Positions 45,968 to 55,707 of a DNA stretch of 64,000 bases are shown here, one piece after another. The DNA is taken from contig NZ_BMZA01000001.1 of NCBI RefSeq assembly GCF_014652555.1, forward strand, positions 658,900 to 722,899, read 5' to 3'. The DNA comes from Novosphingobium colocasiae. GTDB lineage: Bacteria > Pseudomonadota > Alphaproteobacteria > Sphingomonadales > Sphingomonadaceae. The notes under the pieces were generated by a model. That model worked only from the letters and a program-made list of their open reading frames with translations. It was not told where the DNA came from and searched no databases. The position numbers and the translations under genes are program-made. Position 1 is the first letter of the stretch. Each line of letters begins with the position of its first letter.

Positions 45968-46010
45968 CCGGCCGGATGGGCAGATCGCCCGTCCGGCCGG
46001 ATGCGTTTTT
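45968..46010 (+). terminator. Rho-independent terminator of the phasin gene
   Basis: Stem CCGGCCGGATGGGC/GCCCGTCCGGCCGG with one G-T pair and a 5-base loop (45968-46000), then ATGCGTTTTT. Confidence 0.88.
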
Positions 46011-46184
46011 CCGGTGCAAAGACTTGGTTTCGTGCAGACTGCGACGGGCCGGGCCTCGGCCGCTGTCGCCGGATTTGACAATCGATCCGGGCCATCTTGT
46101 GAGAATGGGCCCGGTTGCGGTATCCTGACCCACATGCATCTCCAGTTTCGTGATTCCCTTTCCGGCCGCGCGCCGATTGCGCGC

Positions 46185-46547
46185 ATGGTGCGCGATGCGG
46201 TTCCCGTGCGCCTTGCCGCCGGCAGCAAGCCCCCCCGCGAAGGGGAAGGCGACGGCGAAGTGGGCGTCGCCACCAAGACCCGCGCCCGCCCCAAGAAGCC
46301 GAGCCAGTTCAAGGTCTTGATGCTCAATGATGATTACACCCCGATGGAATTCGTGGTGATGGTCCTCAAGCGGTTCTTCCATATGGACATGGAACAGGCG
46401 ACCCGGGTGATGCTCCACGTTCACCAGCGCGGCGTCGGCGTCTGCGGGATTTTCCCTTATGAAATCGCTGAAACCAAGGTGAACCAGGTGATGGACTTCG
46501 CCCGGCAGAACCAGCATCCCTTGCAGTGCACGCTGGAAAAGGCCTGA
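46185..46547 (+). CDS. clpS: ATP-dependent Clp protease adaptor ClpS
   Basis: 120 residues with the ClpS core [69 protein letters not shown]. ClpS hands N-degron substrates, including those made by Aat, to ClpAP. ATG 46185 gives the usual family length; an in-frame ATG at 46134 would add 17 residues. clpA is not adjacent. Confidence 0.93.
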   Translation: MVRDAVPVRLAAGSKPPREGEGDGEVGVATKTRARPKKPSQFKVLMLNDDYTPMEFVVMVLKRFFHMDMEQATRVMLHVHQRGVGVCGIFPYEIAETKVNQVMDFARQNQHPLQCTLEKA

Positions 46548-46655
46548 TCGCCTGCCGCCTGTCGCGGGCCCGTGTAAAGCTGCCATTATGCGCTTTGCCC
46601 CGGCACCGCTTGCCGTTAAGGGATGAGGCCTAAGGTGCCCTAACGACTGATCCCA

Positions 46656-47882
46656 GTGAAATTTTTCAGCGCCATCGACAGGTACATCTTCCGCCTTGTG
46701 CTGATGCCGATGGTTGGCATCTTCCTGCTGGCGGCTTCGCTGCTCATCCTCGACAAGATGCTGCGCCTGTTCGATTTTGTCGCTGCCGAAGGCGGCCCGG
46801 TCGGCGTGGTGTTCCGTCTGCTCGCCAACATGCTGCCCGAATATGCCAGCCTCGCGATTCCGCTGGGGCTGATGCTGGGCATCCTGCTCGCTTTCCGCAA
46901 ACTGGCGACCAGCAGCGAACTCGACGTGATGCGCGCGGTGGGCCTCAGCTATACCCGCCTGCTGCGGGTACCGTTGATCCTGACGGTGGTGATGGCCGGG
47001 GCCAATCTGGCGATCGTCGGCTATCTCCAGCCGCTTTCAAGGTATTACTACGAGGAGCTCAACTACGAGCTCAAGTCCGGCGCGCTGGGCGCATCGATCA
47101 AGGTCGGCGAGTTTACCACGCTGAAAGATCGCATCGCGCTGCGCATCGATGAAAGCCAGGACGACGGCCGCAAGCTGATCGGCATCTTCGCCCGGGTGGC
47201 CGACAAGAAAGGGCAGGTCCTGTCGATCTCGGCGCGGCAGGGCCAGTTCCTGGCGCTGCAGGGGCAGCCCGATACGATCATCTTCCGCCTGATCGACGGC
47301 CAGATCATCCAGGACGAACCGGGCAAGGTATCGCGGGTGCTGACCTTCAGCCGCCACGACATGCCGATCGACCTGCCGGAGGTGGAAAAGTTCCGTCAGC
47401 GCGGCGGCAAGGACCGCGAATATCTGCTCCCCGAACTGCTGCGGCTGAGCTGGAACGATGCGCTGCCCAAGGCTGAGCGGGTGTCGAGCCTGGCCAACTT
47501 CAATTACCGCATGGTCGAGGTCATCATGATGCTGATGCTGCCGTTCCTGGCGGTGGCGCTGGCGATCCCGCCCAAGCGCTCCACATCGGCGCTGGGTGTG
47601 TTCGTCTCGATCGTGATGGTGGTGGCCTATCACAAGGTCAACGAATACGCGCAGGACGTGGCGACGCTGGGCCGGGTCGATCCCTGGATCGCGCTGTGGG
47701 GGCCGTTCGTGATCTTCGGCATCCTGATCGCGTGGATGTATTACCGCGTCGCCTATGTGCCCGGCGGCCAGGCGATCGGCTGGCTGGAGACGGCATCGGG
47801 CCGCCTCGTCAAGCGGCTCAAATCGCTGCTGCGCCGCAAGCGGCGCGGGCCGATCCTTCCCGCTCCCTCGGACGTGCATTGA
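46656..47882 (+). CDS. lptF: LPS export ABC transporter permease LptF
   Basis: 408 residues, LptF/LptG (YjgP/YjgQ) family. Three N-terminal helices (PMVGIFLLAASLLILDKML, YASLAIPLGLMLGILLAF), a periplasmic beta-jellyroll domain (VGEFTTLKDRIALRID, KGQVLSISARQG) and C-terminal helices. With LptG and LptB it extracts the outer-leaflet glycolipid from the inner membrane. GTG at 46656. Its TGA overlaps the lptG ATG. Confidence 0.94.
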   Translation: MKFFSAIDRYIFRLVLMPMVGIFLLAASLLILDKMLRLFDFVAAEGGPVGVVFRLLANMLPEYASLAIPLGLMLGILLAFRKLATSSELDVMRAVGLSYTRLLRVPLILTVVMAGANLAIVGYLQPLSRYYYEELNYELKSGALGASIKVGEFTTLKDRIALRIDESQDDGRKLIGIFARVADKKGQVLSISARQGQFLALQGQPDTIIFRLIDGQIIQDEPGKVSRVLTFSRHDMPIDLPEVEKFRQRGGKDREYLLPELLRLSWNDALPKAERVSSLANFNYRMVEVIMMLMLPFLAVALAIPPKRSTSALGVFVSIVMVVAYHKVNEYAQDVATLGRVDPWIALWGPFVIFGILIAWMYYRVAYVPGGQAIGWLETASGRLVKRLKSLLRRKRRGPILPAPSDVH

Positions 47883-48979
47883 TGCAGATGGATTTTTTCC
47901 CCTCGCGCACGCTGACGCTGTACCTCGCGCGGCTGTTCTTCACGCGCATCGTTGCCGTGCTGATCATGCTGGTGCTGGTGCTGCAGACGCTCGACCTGCT
48001 GGGCGAGAGCGGCGATATCCTGGCCTATCCGGGCAACGGGCAGGCGCAGTTGCTCTACTACGTGTCGCTGCGGCTGCCGCAACTGGTGGCGCGGTTCCTG
48101 CCCTATTCGGTCCTGCTGGCCACGATCTTCACACTGGCGACGCTGAACCAGAACAGCGAAGTGGTGGCGATGAAATCGGCCGGGCTTTCGGCGCACCAGG
48201 TGCTGGCCCCGCTGATCCTGACCGCCGCGCTGTTCTCGCTGTTCAGCTTCGGCTTCAACGAACGCGTCGTCACCCGCGCGACCGCCACGCTCGATGCCTG
48301 GGACAAGGCGGATTACGGCCCGATACCAAAGGATTCGGGCGTGCGCACCAACGTCTATCTGACGGATGGCCACAATCTGCTGCTGGCGCGATCGGTGGCG
48401 GGAGTGGGAGAGGCGATGACGATGACCGGGGTGACCTGGTATCGCCGCGATGCGACCGGGATGATCGTCGAAAAGGTGCAGTCGCCGCGGGCGACCCACG
48501 GGGCCGCCGGCTGGACGCTGGAGCAGCCGGTGCGGTTCCGCGTGGCCGATTCGAGCACGGCGGCGCTCGCCCCGCTCGTCGTCGGGCCGGAACTGACGCC
48601 CGAGAAGGTCAGCCTCGCCTCGGTGGACGCCGATGAACAGAACATCGTCACGCTATGGGCCACCATCGGCAAGATGCGCGAAGCCGGCCGGCGCACCGAT
48701 GCGCTCGAATCGGTGTGGTGGCACAAGATTTCGGGGCCGCTGTCATCGGTCCTGATGCCGCTCCTGGGAGCCATCGCCGCGTTCGGTCTGGCCCGCAGCG
48801 GCCAGTTGCTGATCCGCGCGGTGATCGGCATGGCGCTCGGCTTCGCCTACTTCGTGATCGATAACGCGGCGCTGGCGATGGGCAGCTTCGGGGGATACCC
48901 GCCGATGGTGGCCGCCTGGGCCCCGTTCATCCTCTTCGCCCTGATCGGCGAAGCGGTGCTGGTCCGCACCGAAGAGTAG
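47882..48979 (+). CDS. lptG: LPS export ABC transporter permease LptG
   Basis: 365 residues, same family and topology as LptF: LYLARLFFTRIVAVLIMLVLVLQTLDLLGESGD, LPYSVLLATIFTLATLNQNSEVVAMKSAG, and a final helix pair (MALGFAYFVIDNAALAMG). The ATG overlaps the lptF stop (TGATG). Together they form the permease half of the Lpt extractor. Confidence 0.94.
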   Translation: MQMDFFPSRTLTLYLARLFFTRIVAVLIMLVLVLQTLDLLGESGDILAYPGNGQAQLLYYVSLRLPQLVARFLPYSVLLATIFTLATLNQNSEVVAMKSAGLSAHQVLAPLILTAALFSLFSFGFNERVVTRATATLDAWDKADYGPIPKDSGVRTNVYLTDGHNLLLARSVAGVGEAMTMTGVTWYRRDATGMIVEKVQSPRATHGAAGWTLEQPVRFRVADSSTAALAPLVVGPELTPEKVSLASVDADEQNIVTLWATIGKMREAGRRTDALESVWWHKISGPLSSVLMPLLGAIAAFGLARSGQLLIRAVIGMALGFAYFVIDNAALAMGSFGGYPPMVAAWAPFILFALIGEAVLVRTEE

Positions 48980-49020
48980 GGCTCGCCGACGGGCACTCTG
49001 CCGGTCTCAACCCTCTGCTC

Positions 49021-49112
49021 CGTCTTTGCGAGCGACCGCAGGTCGCGCGGCAATCCAGGGCGGTTTACGCGGCCCTGGATTGCTTCGCCCGCTTCGCGGG
49101 TTCGCAACGACC
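49021..49112. repeat. Intergenic palindromic repeat (R3)
   Basis: An imperfect inverted repeat about 92 bases long, with arms GCAATCCAGGGC and GGCCCTGGATTGC near the centre and TTTGCGAGCGAC / TTCGCAACGACC at the ends. It lies between the convergent lptG and desaturase genes, where it may also act as a terminator. Confidence 0.75.
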
Positions 49113-49166
49113 AATGAAATCAAAGGTTTGGTTCAGCAGTTCTTGGCACAGCGCTTGGCGGAGCCC

Positions 49167-50264
49167 TCAGCGGCCACCCATGGTGCTGCGTGCCAGCCGG
49201 GCGACTAGCGGGAACAGACCCGGATAGCTCGCCTTGGCATAGGTATCCCGCCCGCCGATATGCGCGCTGAGCCGGCGGTGGGCCTCTGCCAGCGAATGAT
49301 AGGGCATGCTGGGCAGGAGGTGGTGCAGCGCGTGATAGCGCAGCCCCACCGGGGCCCACAGCGGAGCGAGCAGCGCCGGCGGCGGCACGTTGACAGAATC
49401 GAGGTACTGGGCGGTGACGGTCATCGTCTCGCCCTCGTTCTCCCACAAGTGCGCCACCAGGGTGCGGATCTGGTTGAGCAGTGCCGCGCCCGATGCGATC
49501 ACCAGCGCGATCAGCAGCGGACGCAGGCCGAACGCGAACACGCTGGCGATCAGCGTGATCGCCCAGATGCTGGCCCCCAGTTCCTGCCAGAACACCATCC
49601 GCGCGAATTCGCCTTCGGGCGGGCGGCGGCGGAACGCCGGGTTGATCGACAGTGCCGAAATGCGCGCCCACACCAGCCGGCGCAGGGGCGGTACGACCGT
49701 GCCCAGCGGCACCAGCACCGCCGAGCGGATCAGCAGTGCCACAGGCAGCAGCAGCGCGGTGACGACGAACAGCGGCAAGGTCCACGGCTTCATCAGCGCC
49801 AGCGGCAGGTATTCAGGGTCTTCCACGGTGCCATAACGGGTGCGGGCATGATGCAGCGTGTGGACGCCTTCGTACATGAACGAGGGCGTGAGCAACGGAA
49901 TGCCGACCAGCAGGTTCCAGCCGAAGCGGAAGCCGGGCAGGGCATCGCGGTGGATATGGGTCAGTTCGTGGATGAACAGCATCGCCCGATACAGGCCGAG
50001 CACGCCGACCACGGCGCAAAGGATCGCGGCCGGGGGGTGCGTGAACAGGATCGCGCCGGCAACCCCGCCATAGCCAAGGGCTGCCGAAACCAGCATGTCG
50101 GGCCAGTAGATCGCGGCGCGGGCGGTGGTGAGGTCACGGGTCAGTTCCACGGCGGCGCGCAGCAGTTCCCGGTCATCGGGAATACCCGCGCGCGGGCCCG
50201 GCGCGGCCGTGGCTGGGCCGGCCAGCGGAGAAAAGGGCGTTTCGATCACGTTTTGCGCAGTCAT
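49167..50264 (-). CDS. Membrane fatty acid desaturase
   Basis: 365 residues with about four membrane helices and three histidine boxes: HELTHIH (near residue 114), HTLHHA and HALHHLLPS near the C-terminus. This is the di-iron membrane desaturase/hydroxylase class acting on fatty acyl chains. The ATG at 50264 (MTAQNVIETPF) is preferred; the frame stays open further upstream. Chain position and substrate are unknown. Confidence 0.9.
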   Translation of the reverse strand: MTAQNVIETPFSPLAGPATAAPGPRAGIPDDRELLRAAVELTRDLTTARAAIYWPDMLVSAALGYGGVAGAILFTHPPAAILCAVVGVLGLYRAMLFIHELTHIHRDALPGFRFGWNLLVGIPLLTPSFMYEGVHTLHHARTRYGTVEDPEYLPLALMKPWTLPLFVVTALLLPVALLIRSAVLVPLGTVVPPLRRLVWARISALSINPAFRRRPPEGEFARMVFWQELGASIWAITLIASVFAFGLRPLLIALVIASGAALLNQIRTLVAHLWENEGETMTVTAQYLDSVNVPPPALLAPLWAPVGLRYHALHHLLPSMPYHSLAEAHRRLSAHIGGRDTYAKASYPGLFPLVARLARSTMGGR

Positions 50265-50458
50265 GCACTCAAATCCAAAATTGCCATGCCGTTTTGCCGG
50301 CCGTCTTCCCCGCGTCGAAAATCTTGCGGCCATTCGTACCGTGGCCTTTGCGCTTTGCGGACGGCGGGCCGCTTGACATCGCACCCCAACGCGCCACACC
50401 ACGCGCAACCTGCCGGTCCGTAACGGGCAGGCGCTTAATACCAAACAAAGGCAGCATC

Positions 50459-51625
50459 GTGGCCGAAGCCGAACTAGTCATTGTCCCCGTTTCCAACAAG
50501 GCCGATCTCCATGCATTCGTGGACTGCGCCTATCGCCTCAACGCGGATGACCCGAACTGGGTGGCCAACCTGCGGATGGAGGAGATCGAGAAGTTCACGC
50601 CCGGCAAGAACCCTTTCTTCGCGCACGCCCGCTGCCAGCTTTTCCTGGCAAAGCGCGGCGCTCGGGTGGTTGGCCGGATATCGGCGCATATCGATGAACT
50701 GGCGCTGAGCCAGCCCGTCGAACAGGGCATGGGGCCGGGCACCGGCAACTGGGGCGCGATCGAGGCAGAGGATGAGGGCGCGGCGCAGGCGCTGATAGCG
50801 CGGGCCGAGCAGTGGCTGCGCGATGAGGGGATGACGCGGGTCCTCGCGCCGATGAACCTGTCGGTGTGGGAAGAGCCGGGGCTGCAGGTCACCGGACACG
50901 ATCATTCGCCGATGGTGATGATGGCGCACCATTCGCCGCGTTATCAGGGATGGATCGAAGGCGCGGGCTATCAGCGCGTAAAGACCCTGCGGACCTATGA
51001 TCTGGACGTGACATCGCCGTTCCCGCCGCTGGTCCAGCGGATCGTCCGTGCGGGCGAAAAGAACGAGCGCATCACCGTGCGCGATGCCAGGATGAAGGAT
51101 TTCGCCAAGGAAGCGGCGCTGATCTGCGACATCATCAACGATGCCTGGTCGGACAACTGGGGTTTCGTCCCGTTCACCCCGGAAGAGATCGCCTATACCG
51201 GCAAGAAGCTGAAACCGCTGGTCCACGAATCGCTGATCCGCATCGCCGAATACGATGGCGAGCCGGTCGCGTTCATGATGACGCTGCCCGATCTCAACCA
51301 GATCCAGGCGCGGGTGAACGGGCGCACCGGCAAGCCATCGCTGCTCGGCTGGCTCAAGCTGGCACTATGGTTGCGCAAGCCCCGCTCGGCAGACATGCGC
51401 GTGCCCTTGATGGGGGTGCGCAAGAAACTGCAATCCTCGCGGATGGCCAGCCAGCTCGCCTTCATGATGATCGAGACGATTCGCGTCGCGGCCATCGCCC
51501 AGTTCAAGACGACGCGGGCGGAGATCGGCTGGGTCCTTGAGGACAACCAAGGCATGGTGGGCATCGCCCAAGCCATCGAGAGCAAGGTGAATCGCGAATA
51601 CGCGATCTATGAAAAGCCGCTTTGA
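50459..51625 (+). CDS. GNAT-like N-acyltransferase family protein
   Basis: 388 residues resembling the large GNAT-type proteins found in alphaproteobacteria: NADDPNWVANLRMEEIEKFTPGKNPFFAHA, RVVGRISAHID, LDYKTLRTYDLD-type strand (RVKTLRTYDLDVTSP), NDAWSDNWGFVPFTPEE, WVLEDNQGMVGIAQAI and REYAIYEKPL at the end. GTG 50459 has AAAGG upstream. It is divergent from the desaturase gene; substrate unknown, a lipid-modifying role is only suggested by that neighbour. Confidence 0.78.
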   Translation: MAEAELVIVPVSNKADLHAFVDCAYRLNADDPNWVANLRMEEIEKFTPGKNPFFAHARCQLFLAKRGARVVGRISAHIDELALSQPVEQGMGPGTGNWGAIEAEDEGAAQALIARAEQWLRDEGMTRVLAPMNLSVWEEPGLQVTGHDHSPMVMMAHHSPRYQGWIEGAGYQRVKTLRTYDLDVTSPFPPLVQRIVRAGEKNERITVRDARMKDFAKEAALICDIINDAWSDNWGFVPFTPEEIAYTGKKLKPLVHESLIRIAEYDGEPVAFMMTLPDLNQIQARVNGRTGKPSLLGWLKLALWLRKPRSADMRVPLMGVRKKLQSSRMASQLAFMMIETIRVAAIAQFKTTRAEIGWVLEDNQGMVGIAQAIESKVNREYAIYEKPL

Positions 51626-51753
51626 CCAGCGAATTGCCCCGCATTGCCGCCATTCTGACCGTTTTGGTCGCAATTCGTTAAGTCGTTGCCCCTAGCCTAT
51701 GGCGGTGCGACGGGTGCGAAGGACGCGCCGGCACGCAAGGGCTGGCATAGGCA

Positions 51754-52647
51754 ATGACACTTCGATCCTGGCTGATCGTTCCCGGGCACAGCGAAAAGCA
51801 GTTGGCCCAGGCCCCGCGCGCCGGGGCGGATGTGGTCGTCGTCGATCTGTGCGCCACGGTGCCGGCGGCGGAAAAGGCGGCGGCGCGGGCACTGTCGGCC
51901 GAATGGCTGCGGGCTTTTCGCGAACCGGTATCGGGCGGGCAGGGCATGGCCCGCTGGGTGCGGATTTCGCCGTTCGATTCGGGGCTGTGGCGCGAAGACC
52001 TGCTGGCGGCGCTGGCCGGCGCAGCCGATGGCGTGATCCTGCCGCATGCAGCAGGGCCCGAGGCGGTCCGCCAACTGGGCATCGAACTCTATGAATTCGA
52101 ACAGAAGCTGGGCGTTCCGGCCAATTCCACGCTGATCCTGCCGATTGTCGGCGAAACGCCGCGCACCGCGCTCGGGATCGCCGATTATGCCGAAGCGGTC
52201 CATCCGCGCCTGGCCGGGCTGACCTGGCGGCCCGATGGCCTGGCGGATGCGCTGGGTATCGGCCGCGATACGGGCTCCGGTGCCCTCGGCGATCCGTTCG
52301 CCTATGTCCGCGCGACCTGCCTCCTCACCGCCCGCGCCACCGATCTCGCCGCGCTCGACGCGCCGTGCGAAACCTGGGAGGACGAGGCGGTCCTGCGCGG
52401 TGCGATCATGTCCGCGCGGCGTGACGGGTTTACCGGGATGTTCGCGATCCATCCGGCGCAAGTGCCGGCGATCAATGCCGCGTTCTCCAACGATCCCTTC
52501 ACGATGCCGGTGGTAACCGCCGCAGCCGATCACGTCGCCGCGATCCCGCAGGTCAGCGCCGCCGCAGCGCCGTCGGTCGCCGCTCAGGTCCAGCCCGGCC
52601 TCATGCCCGGACTGATCCGGCGCGCGCCTATTCTGCGCTCGACGTAG
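51754..52647 (+). CDS. CitE-like HpcH/HpaI aldolase family protein, degenerate active site
   Basis: 297 residues with the citrate lyase beta/malyl-CoA lyase fold: SWLIVPGHSEKQL at the start (LFVPG motif), VVVVDLCATVPAAEKAAAR, LPIVGETPRTALGI and LTWRPDGLADALGI. In functional CitE-like lyases these read (I/L)DLED(A/S)V and W(G)xEDLxxxLG; here the metal-binding or catalytic acidic residues are C-A and P-D. It is probably not a normal lyase. The 3' end overlaps the convergent lipoprotein gene by 20 bases. Confidence 0.82.
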   Translation: MTLRSWLIVPGHSEKQLAQAPRAGADVVVVDLCATVPAAEKAAARALSAEWLRAFREPVSGGQGMARWVRISPFDSGLWREDLLAALAGAADGVILPHAAGPEAVRQLGIELYEFEQKLGVPANSTLILPIVGETPRTALGIADYAEAVHPRLAGLTWRPDGLADALGIGRDTGSGALGDPFAYVRATCLLTARATDLAALDAPCETWEDEAVLRGAIMSARRDGFTGMFAIHPAQVPAINAAFSNDPFTMPVVTAAADHVAAIPQVSAAAAPSVAAQVQPGLMPGLIRRAPILRST

Positions 52648-52948
52648 CCTCTGCCGCCTCGGCCGGCTCTGCCTTGTCCGCTTCGGCCCCTTGTGCTTCG
52701 CTTGACGCGGCGTCGCTGGCGCTGCCGGCCGGATGGGCCGGTGCCCCCACCACGGCGTCCGGCCCGGATTGCGAGCGGACGGTGTCATACGGCAGCATGT
52801 CGTCAGTGATGGACCGGGGCAGCACTTCGCCGCCCTTGGCCGCCTGGACCGCGCCGTCGTCCTTCTTGTCCCCGCATCCGCTCAGGACGACGCAGGCCGC
52901 GATGCTCAACGCGATTCTGGCGCGACGGGACAGGCGGTGGCTCATCAT
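52628..52948 (-). CDS. Small lipoprotein, lipB partner
   Basis: 106 residues with a lipoprotein signal ([22 protein letters not shown], lipobox LSGC). A short conserved-looking stretch ([22 protein letters not shown]) is followed by an Ala/Glu/Ser-rich tail. The ATG at 52948 overlaps the lipB stop (ATGA), so it is co-translated with lipB. No known family. Confidence 0.78.
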   Translation of the reverse strand: MMSHRLSRRARIALSIAACVVLSGCGDKKDDGAVQAAKGGEVLPRSITDDMLPYDTVRSQSGPDAVVGAPAHPAGSASDAASSEAQGAEADKAEPAEAAEATSSAE

Positions 52949-53661
52949 GCGGGAAACTCCGGCGGCTGCGGGGAAGCGGGGCAGGTCTGTGCGGGCGGGC
53001 AGGGCCGGTCGAGCGCGGCGAGGAACGCCCCGGCGCGCGCCAGCATCGCTGCGTCCCAGGCGGCAAGGCTGACATCGCGCCCCAGCCGCTGCAGGCTGGT
53101 GACGCCGAATTCGTCGATGCCACAGGGCACGATGCCGGAAAAATGCGCCAGATCCGGCGCGATGTTGACCGAAAAACCGTGCATCGTCACCCACTTGCGG
53201 ATGCGCACGCCGATCGCGCCGATCTTTGCCTCGCGGCCGTCGATATCCTGCGTCCAGATGCCGATCCGGCCTTCGCTGCGAAAGCTTTCGATCCCGAAGT
53301 CCGCCAGCGTATCGATCACCCAGCCTTCGAGCGCGTGAACGAAGCCCCGCACATCGCGGGCGCGTTTGCGCAGGTCGATCAGGACATAGCCGACCCGCTG
53401 GCCGGGGCCGTGATAGGTATACCGCCCGCCCCGCCCGGCATCGACGACCTCGAATCGCGGATCCAGCAGCTCGGCGCGCGCGGCGCTGGTGCCGGCGGTG
53501 TAGACCGGCGGGTGTTCCAGCAGCCAGATCAGCTCGCGCGCCTCACCGGCGGCGATGGCGGCGTTGCGCGCGGCCATTTCTTCCAGCGCGACGCGGTACG
53601 GCACCGGGCTGGTGGACACGCGCCATTCGATATCGGAGCCAAGTTGCGGATCGCCGGTCAT
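52945..53661 (-). CDS. lipB: Octanoyltransferase
   Basis: About 238 residues. LipB moves octanoyl groups from acyl carrier protein to lipoyl domains. Motifs: [34 protein letters not shown] (quoted region), catalytic Lys in [10 protein letters not shown], and the catalytic Cys in [16 protein letters not shown] 53661 is preferred; TTG 53697 adds 12 residues. lipA is not in the window. Confidence 0.94.
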   Translation of the reverse strand: MTGDPQLGSDIEWRVSTSPVPYRVALEEMAARNAAIAAGEARELIWLLEHPPVYTAGTSAARAELLDPRFEVVDAGRGGRYTYHGPGQRVGYVLIDLRKRARDVRGFVHALEGWVIDTLADFGIESFRSEGRIGIWTQDIDGREAKIGAIGVRIRKWVTMHGFSVNIAPDLAHFSGIVPCGIDEFGVTSLQRLGRDVSLAAWDAAMLARAGAFLAALDRPCPPAQTCPASPQPPEFPA

Positions 53662-53739
53662 GGCGCGTTGCGTGGCGGCATTCCATGCGGTTATCAAGTG
53701 CCTTTCCGTGCCCGGTTCGCGGCGCGCCTGGAGCGACTC

Positions 53740-54570
53740 ATGAAATTCGACAGTAACCGGTGCTGGATGGAGGCGCTCGCCGATATCAGGGCCAACCGCG
53801 ATCTTCTGCTGACCGTGGGGGCATTTTTCTTCCTGCTGCCGACGCTGGTTTCACTGGTGCTGACCGCCGATCTCCAGGTCGGCCTCGCCAAGGCGATGGA
53901 GAATGCCAAGGCGATGAAGGCCTTCGTCGAACAGCACGGCTCCACTCTGGTTCTGGCGACGAGCGCGGAACTGCTGGTCAATGCCTTCGGCATGCTGGCA
54001 CTGCTGCGCCTGCTGTCGGACCGGTACCGCTCCACCGTGGGGCAGGCGCTGCTCGCGGCCTTGCAGGGCATCCCCGGCCTGGTGGGCATCGCCGCGCTGC
54101 TGATGCTCATCTTCCTTGCCGCGCTGACGGTGGTGGCGATCACGCTGGGATCGCTGTTGATCGCGGTGCTGGGCGAAGCGGTGGGCGGGATTGTGACCGC
54201 CGTCGTCGCGCTGGCGGTGGGCGGTCTTTACCCGCTGGCTCGCCTGTCGATGGCTCCGCCCGCCCTGGTGCTGGAAGGGCAGATCAATCCGCTGCGCGCT
54301 GCCTTGTGGTCCTGGCGCGTCACCCGGGGCAACGGCGTGGCGCTGGCGCTGTTCTATTTCCTGCTGTCGATGGCGTTCGGGATGGTCGGCCTCGTCACGA
54401 TGCTGCTGTTCGGCCCGCTGCTGCTGGCTGTGGCCGGGCAGGGCATGGTGTTCTACCTGCTGGCGGGCGTGCTCAACGGGCTGGTGTCGCTCGCAAAGTG
54501 GCTGCTTCTGACGGCAGTGCTCTACCGCGCCTATCGCCAGTTGACGGAAAAGGCCGGGGTGGCCGCATGA
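53740..54570 (+). CDS. Hypothetical multi-pass membrane protein
   Basis: 276 residues with about six helices ([110 protein letters not shown]). A cytoplasmic loop near 190 reads [19 protein letters not shown], a motif seen in bacterial proteins related to glycerophosphoryl diester phosphodiesterase membrane domains. GGAGCG precedes the ATG. Function unknown. Confidence 0.75.
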   Translation: MKFDSNRCWMEALADIRANRDLLLTVGAFFFLLPTLVSLVLTADLQVGLAKAMENAKAMKAFVEQHGSTLVLATSAELLVNAFGMLALLRLLSDRYRSTVGQALLAALQGIPGLVGIAALLMLIFLAALTVVAITLGSLLIAVLGEAVGGIVTAVVALAVGGLYPLARLSMAPPALVLEGQINPLRAALWSWRVTRGNGVALALFYFLLSMAFGMVGLVTMLLFGPLLLAVAGQGMVFYLLAGVLNGLVSLAKWLLLTAVLYRAYRQLTEKAGVAA

Positions 54571-54589
54571 GCGGCCGCCGTGCGGCGGG

Positions 54590-55243
54590 TCAGTCGTTCG
54601 CGACCTGACCGTCGGCGGCGTCTTTCCAGCCCCAGTACATGAAGCAGGGCGGGACGTTCAGCGGTTCCAGCGCATTGTCGATCCGGCGGAAATGGCGCGC
54701 CATGAAATCGCGCGCGCGCGGCGTGAACTGGTAGACCAGAAACGCCCCGTTCTGCCGGATCACGCGCCAGGTGGCGGCGGCGATCGCCGGCCCGACGCCA
54801 TCGGGCAGGGTGGAGAAGGGCAGGCCCGACAGCACATAGTCGGCCTTTTCGAAGCCGTGCTGGCGGACGATATCCTCAACATCGGCGGCCGATCCCAGCA
54901 CCGCGCGAAAGCGGCTGTCGGTGATGGTGCGGCGCAAATAGTCGATGAACAGCGGGTTGGTGTCGATCACCAGCAGCATGCCGTCCCGCGCCAGCCGATC
55001 CAGCACCGGGCGGCAGAAGGTGCCAACGCCCGGCCCGTATTCGACGAAGAGCTTGCAGTTGCCCCAGTCCACCGGGGCCAGCATGCGGTTGATGGTGAAG
55101 CGCGAGGACGGAACGATCGAGCCGACCATCACCGGATTGCGCACAAAACCTTCGATAAATACGCCCCAGGGGCCCATCGCGTTCCGTACCCGGCGCTTGA
55201 TCTTGTGTGACCATGCCTCGCGGGCAAGCTCGGTGCCGGACAT
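54590..55243 (-). CDS. Class I SAM-dependent methyltransferase (PmtA-like)
   Basis: 217 residues. SAM-binding motif I is VEYGPGVGTF near residue 67, with DTNPLFIDYL (motif II) and ADYVLSGLPFSTLP (motif IV). N-terminal FVRNPVMVGSIVPSSRF matches the PmtA-type phospholipid N-methyltransferase and rRNA-adenine-dimethylase-like group. Phosphatidylethanolamine methylation toward phosphatidylcholine is therefore plausible but not proven. Confidence 0.83.
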   Translation of the reverse strand: MSGTELAREAWSHKIKRRVRNAMGPWGVFIEGFVRNPVMVGSIVPSSRFTINRMLAPVDWGNCKLFVEYGPGVGTFCRPVLDRLARDGMLLVIDTNPLFIDYLRRTITDSRFRAVLGSAADVEDIVRQHGFEKADYVLSGLPFSTLPDGVGPAIAAATWRVIRQNGAFLVYQFTPRARDFMARHFRRIDNALEPLNVPPCFMYWGWKDAADGQVAND

Positions 55244-55341
55244 GCTTCAGGGAACCCCTACAATTCGTTGCGTATTACCGCGACTTCCTCGCCTCCCGGT
55301 GACAGAATTATCCCCGCAAGGCAAGCAAGCCACCCGCCGGT

Positions 55342-55686
55342 TTAAAGAATTTCATGCACCTTGTCCTGTGGACGGCACAGCCGGACGCCTTTGTCGGTTT
55401 CGACCAGCGGCCGCTCGATCAGCACCGGTTCCGCCGCCATCGCCGCCAGCACCGTTTCATCATCTGCGGCGGGCAGGCCGCGCTCGGCGGCGTCGGTTCC
55501 GCGCAGGCGCAACCCCTGCTGCGGGGTGATCCCGGCATCGGTATAAAGCTGGCCCAGCTTCGCGGCGGTCGGCGGGGTCTTGAGGTATTCGATCACCGTC
55601 ACGTCCACGCCCGGTGCCTCCTCAAGGATCGCCAGCGTCTTGCGCGATGTGCCGCAGGCAGGATTGTGCCAGATGGTGGCCTTCAT
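55342..55686 (-). CDS. arsC: ArsC family (glutaredoxin-type) arsenate reductase
   Basis: 114 residues with the ArsC signature HNPACGTSRKTLAIL (Cys12 nucleophile), EYLKTPPTAAKLGQL and ERPLVETDKGVRLCRP. Family members reduce arsenate with glutathione/glutaredoxin; some YffB-like relatives have other roles. No arsR, arsB or acr3 gene is near, so dedicated arsenic resistance is not shown. Confidence 0.9.
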   Translation of the reverse strand: MKATIWHNPACGTSRKTLAILEEAPGVDVTVIEYLKTPPTAAKLGQLYTDAGITPQQGLRLRGTDAAERGLPAADDETVLAAMAAEPVLIERPLVETDKGVRLCRPQDKVHEIL

Positions 55687-55707
55687 GGAGATATCCTTTC
55701 GTGACGG

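Noticed and set aside
53143..53739. N-terminal extension of the membrane protein frame over lipB
   Set aside because: It is antisense to lipB; the ATG at 53740 with its own ribosome site is the real start.
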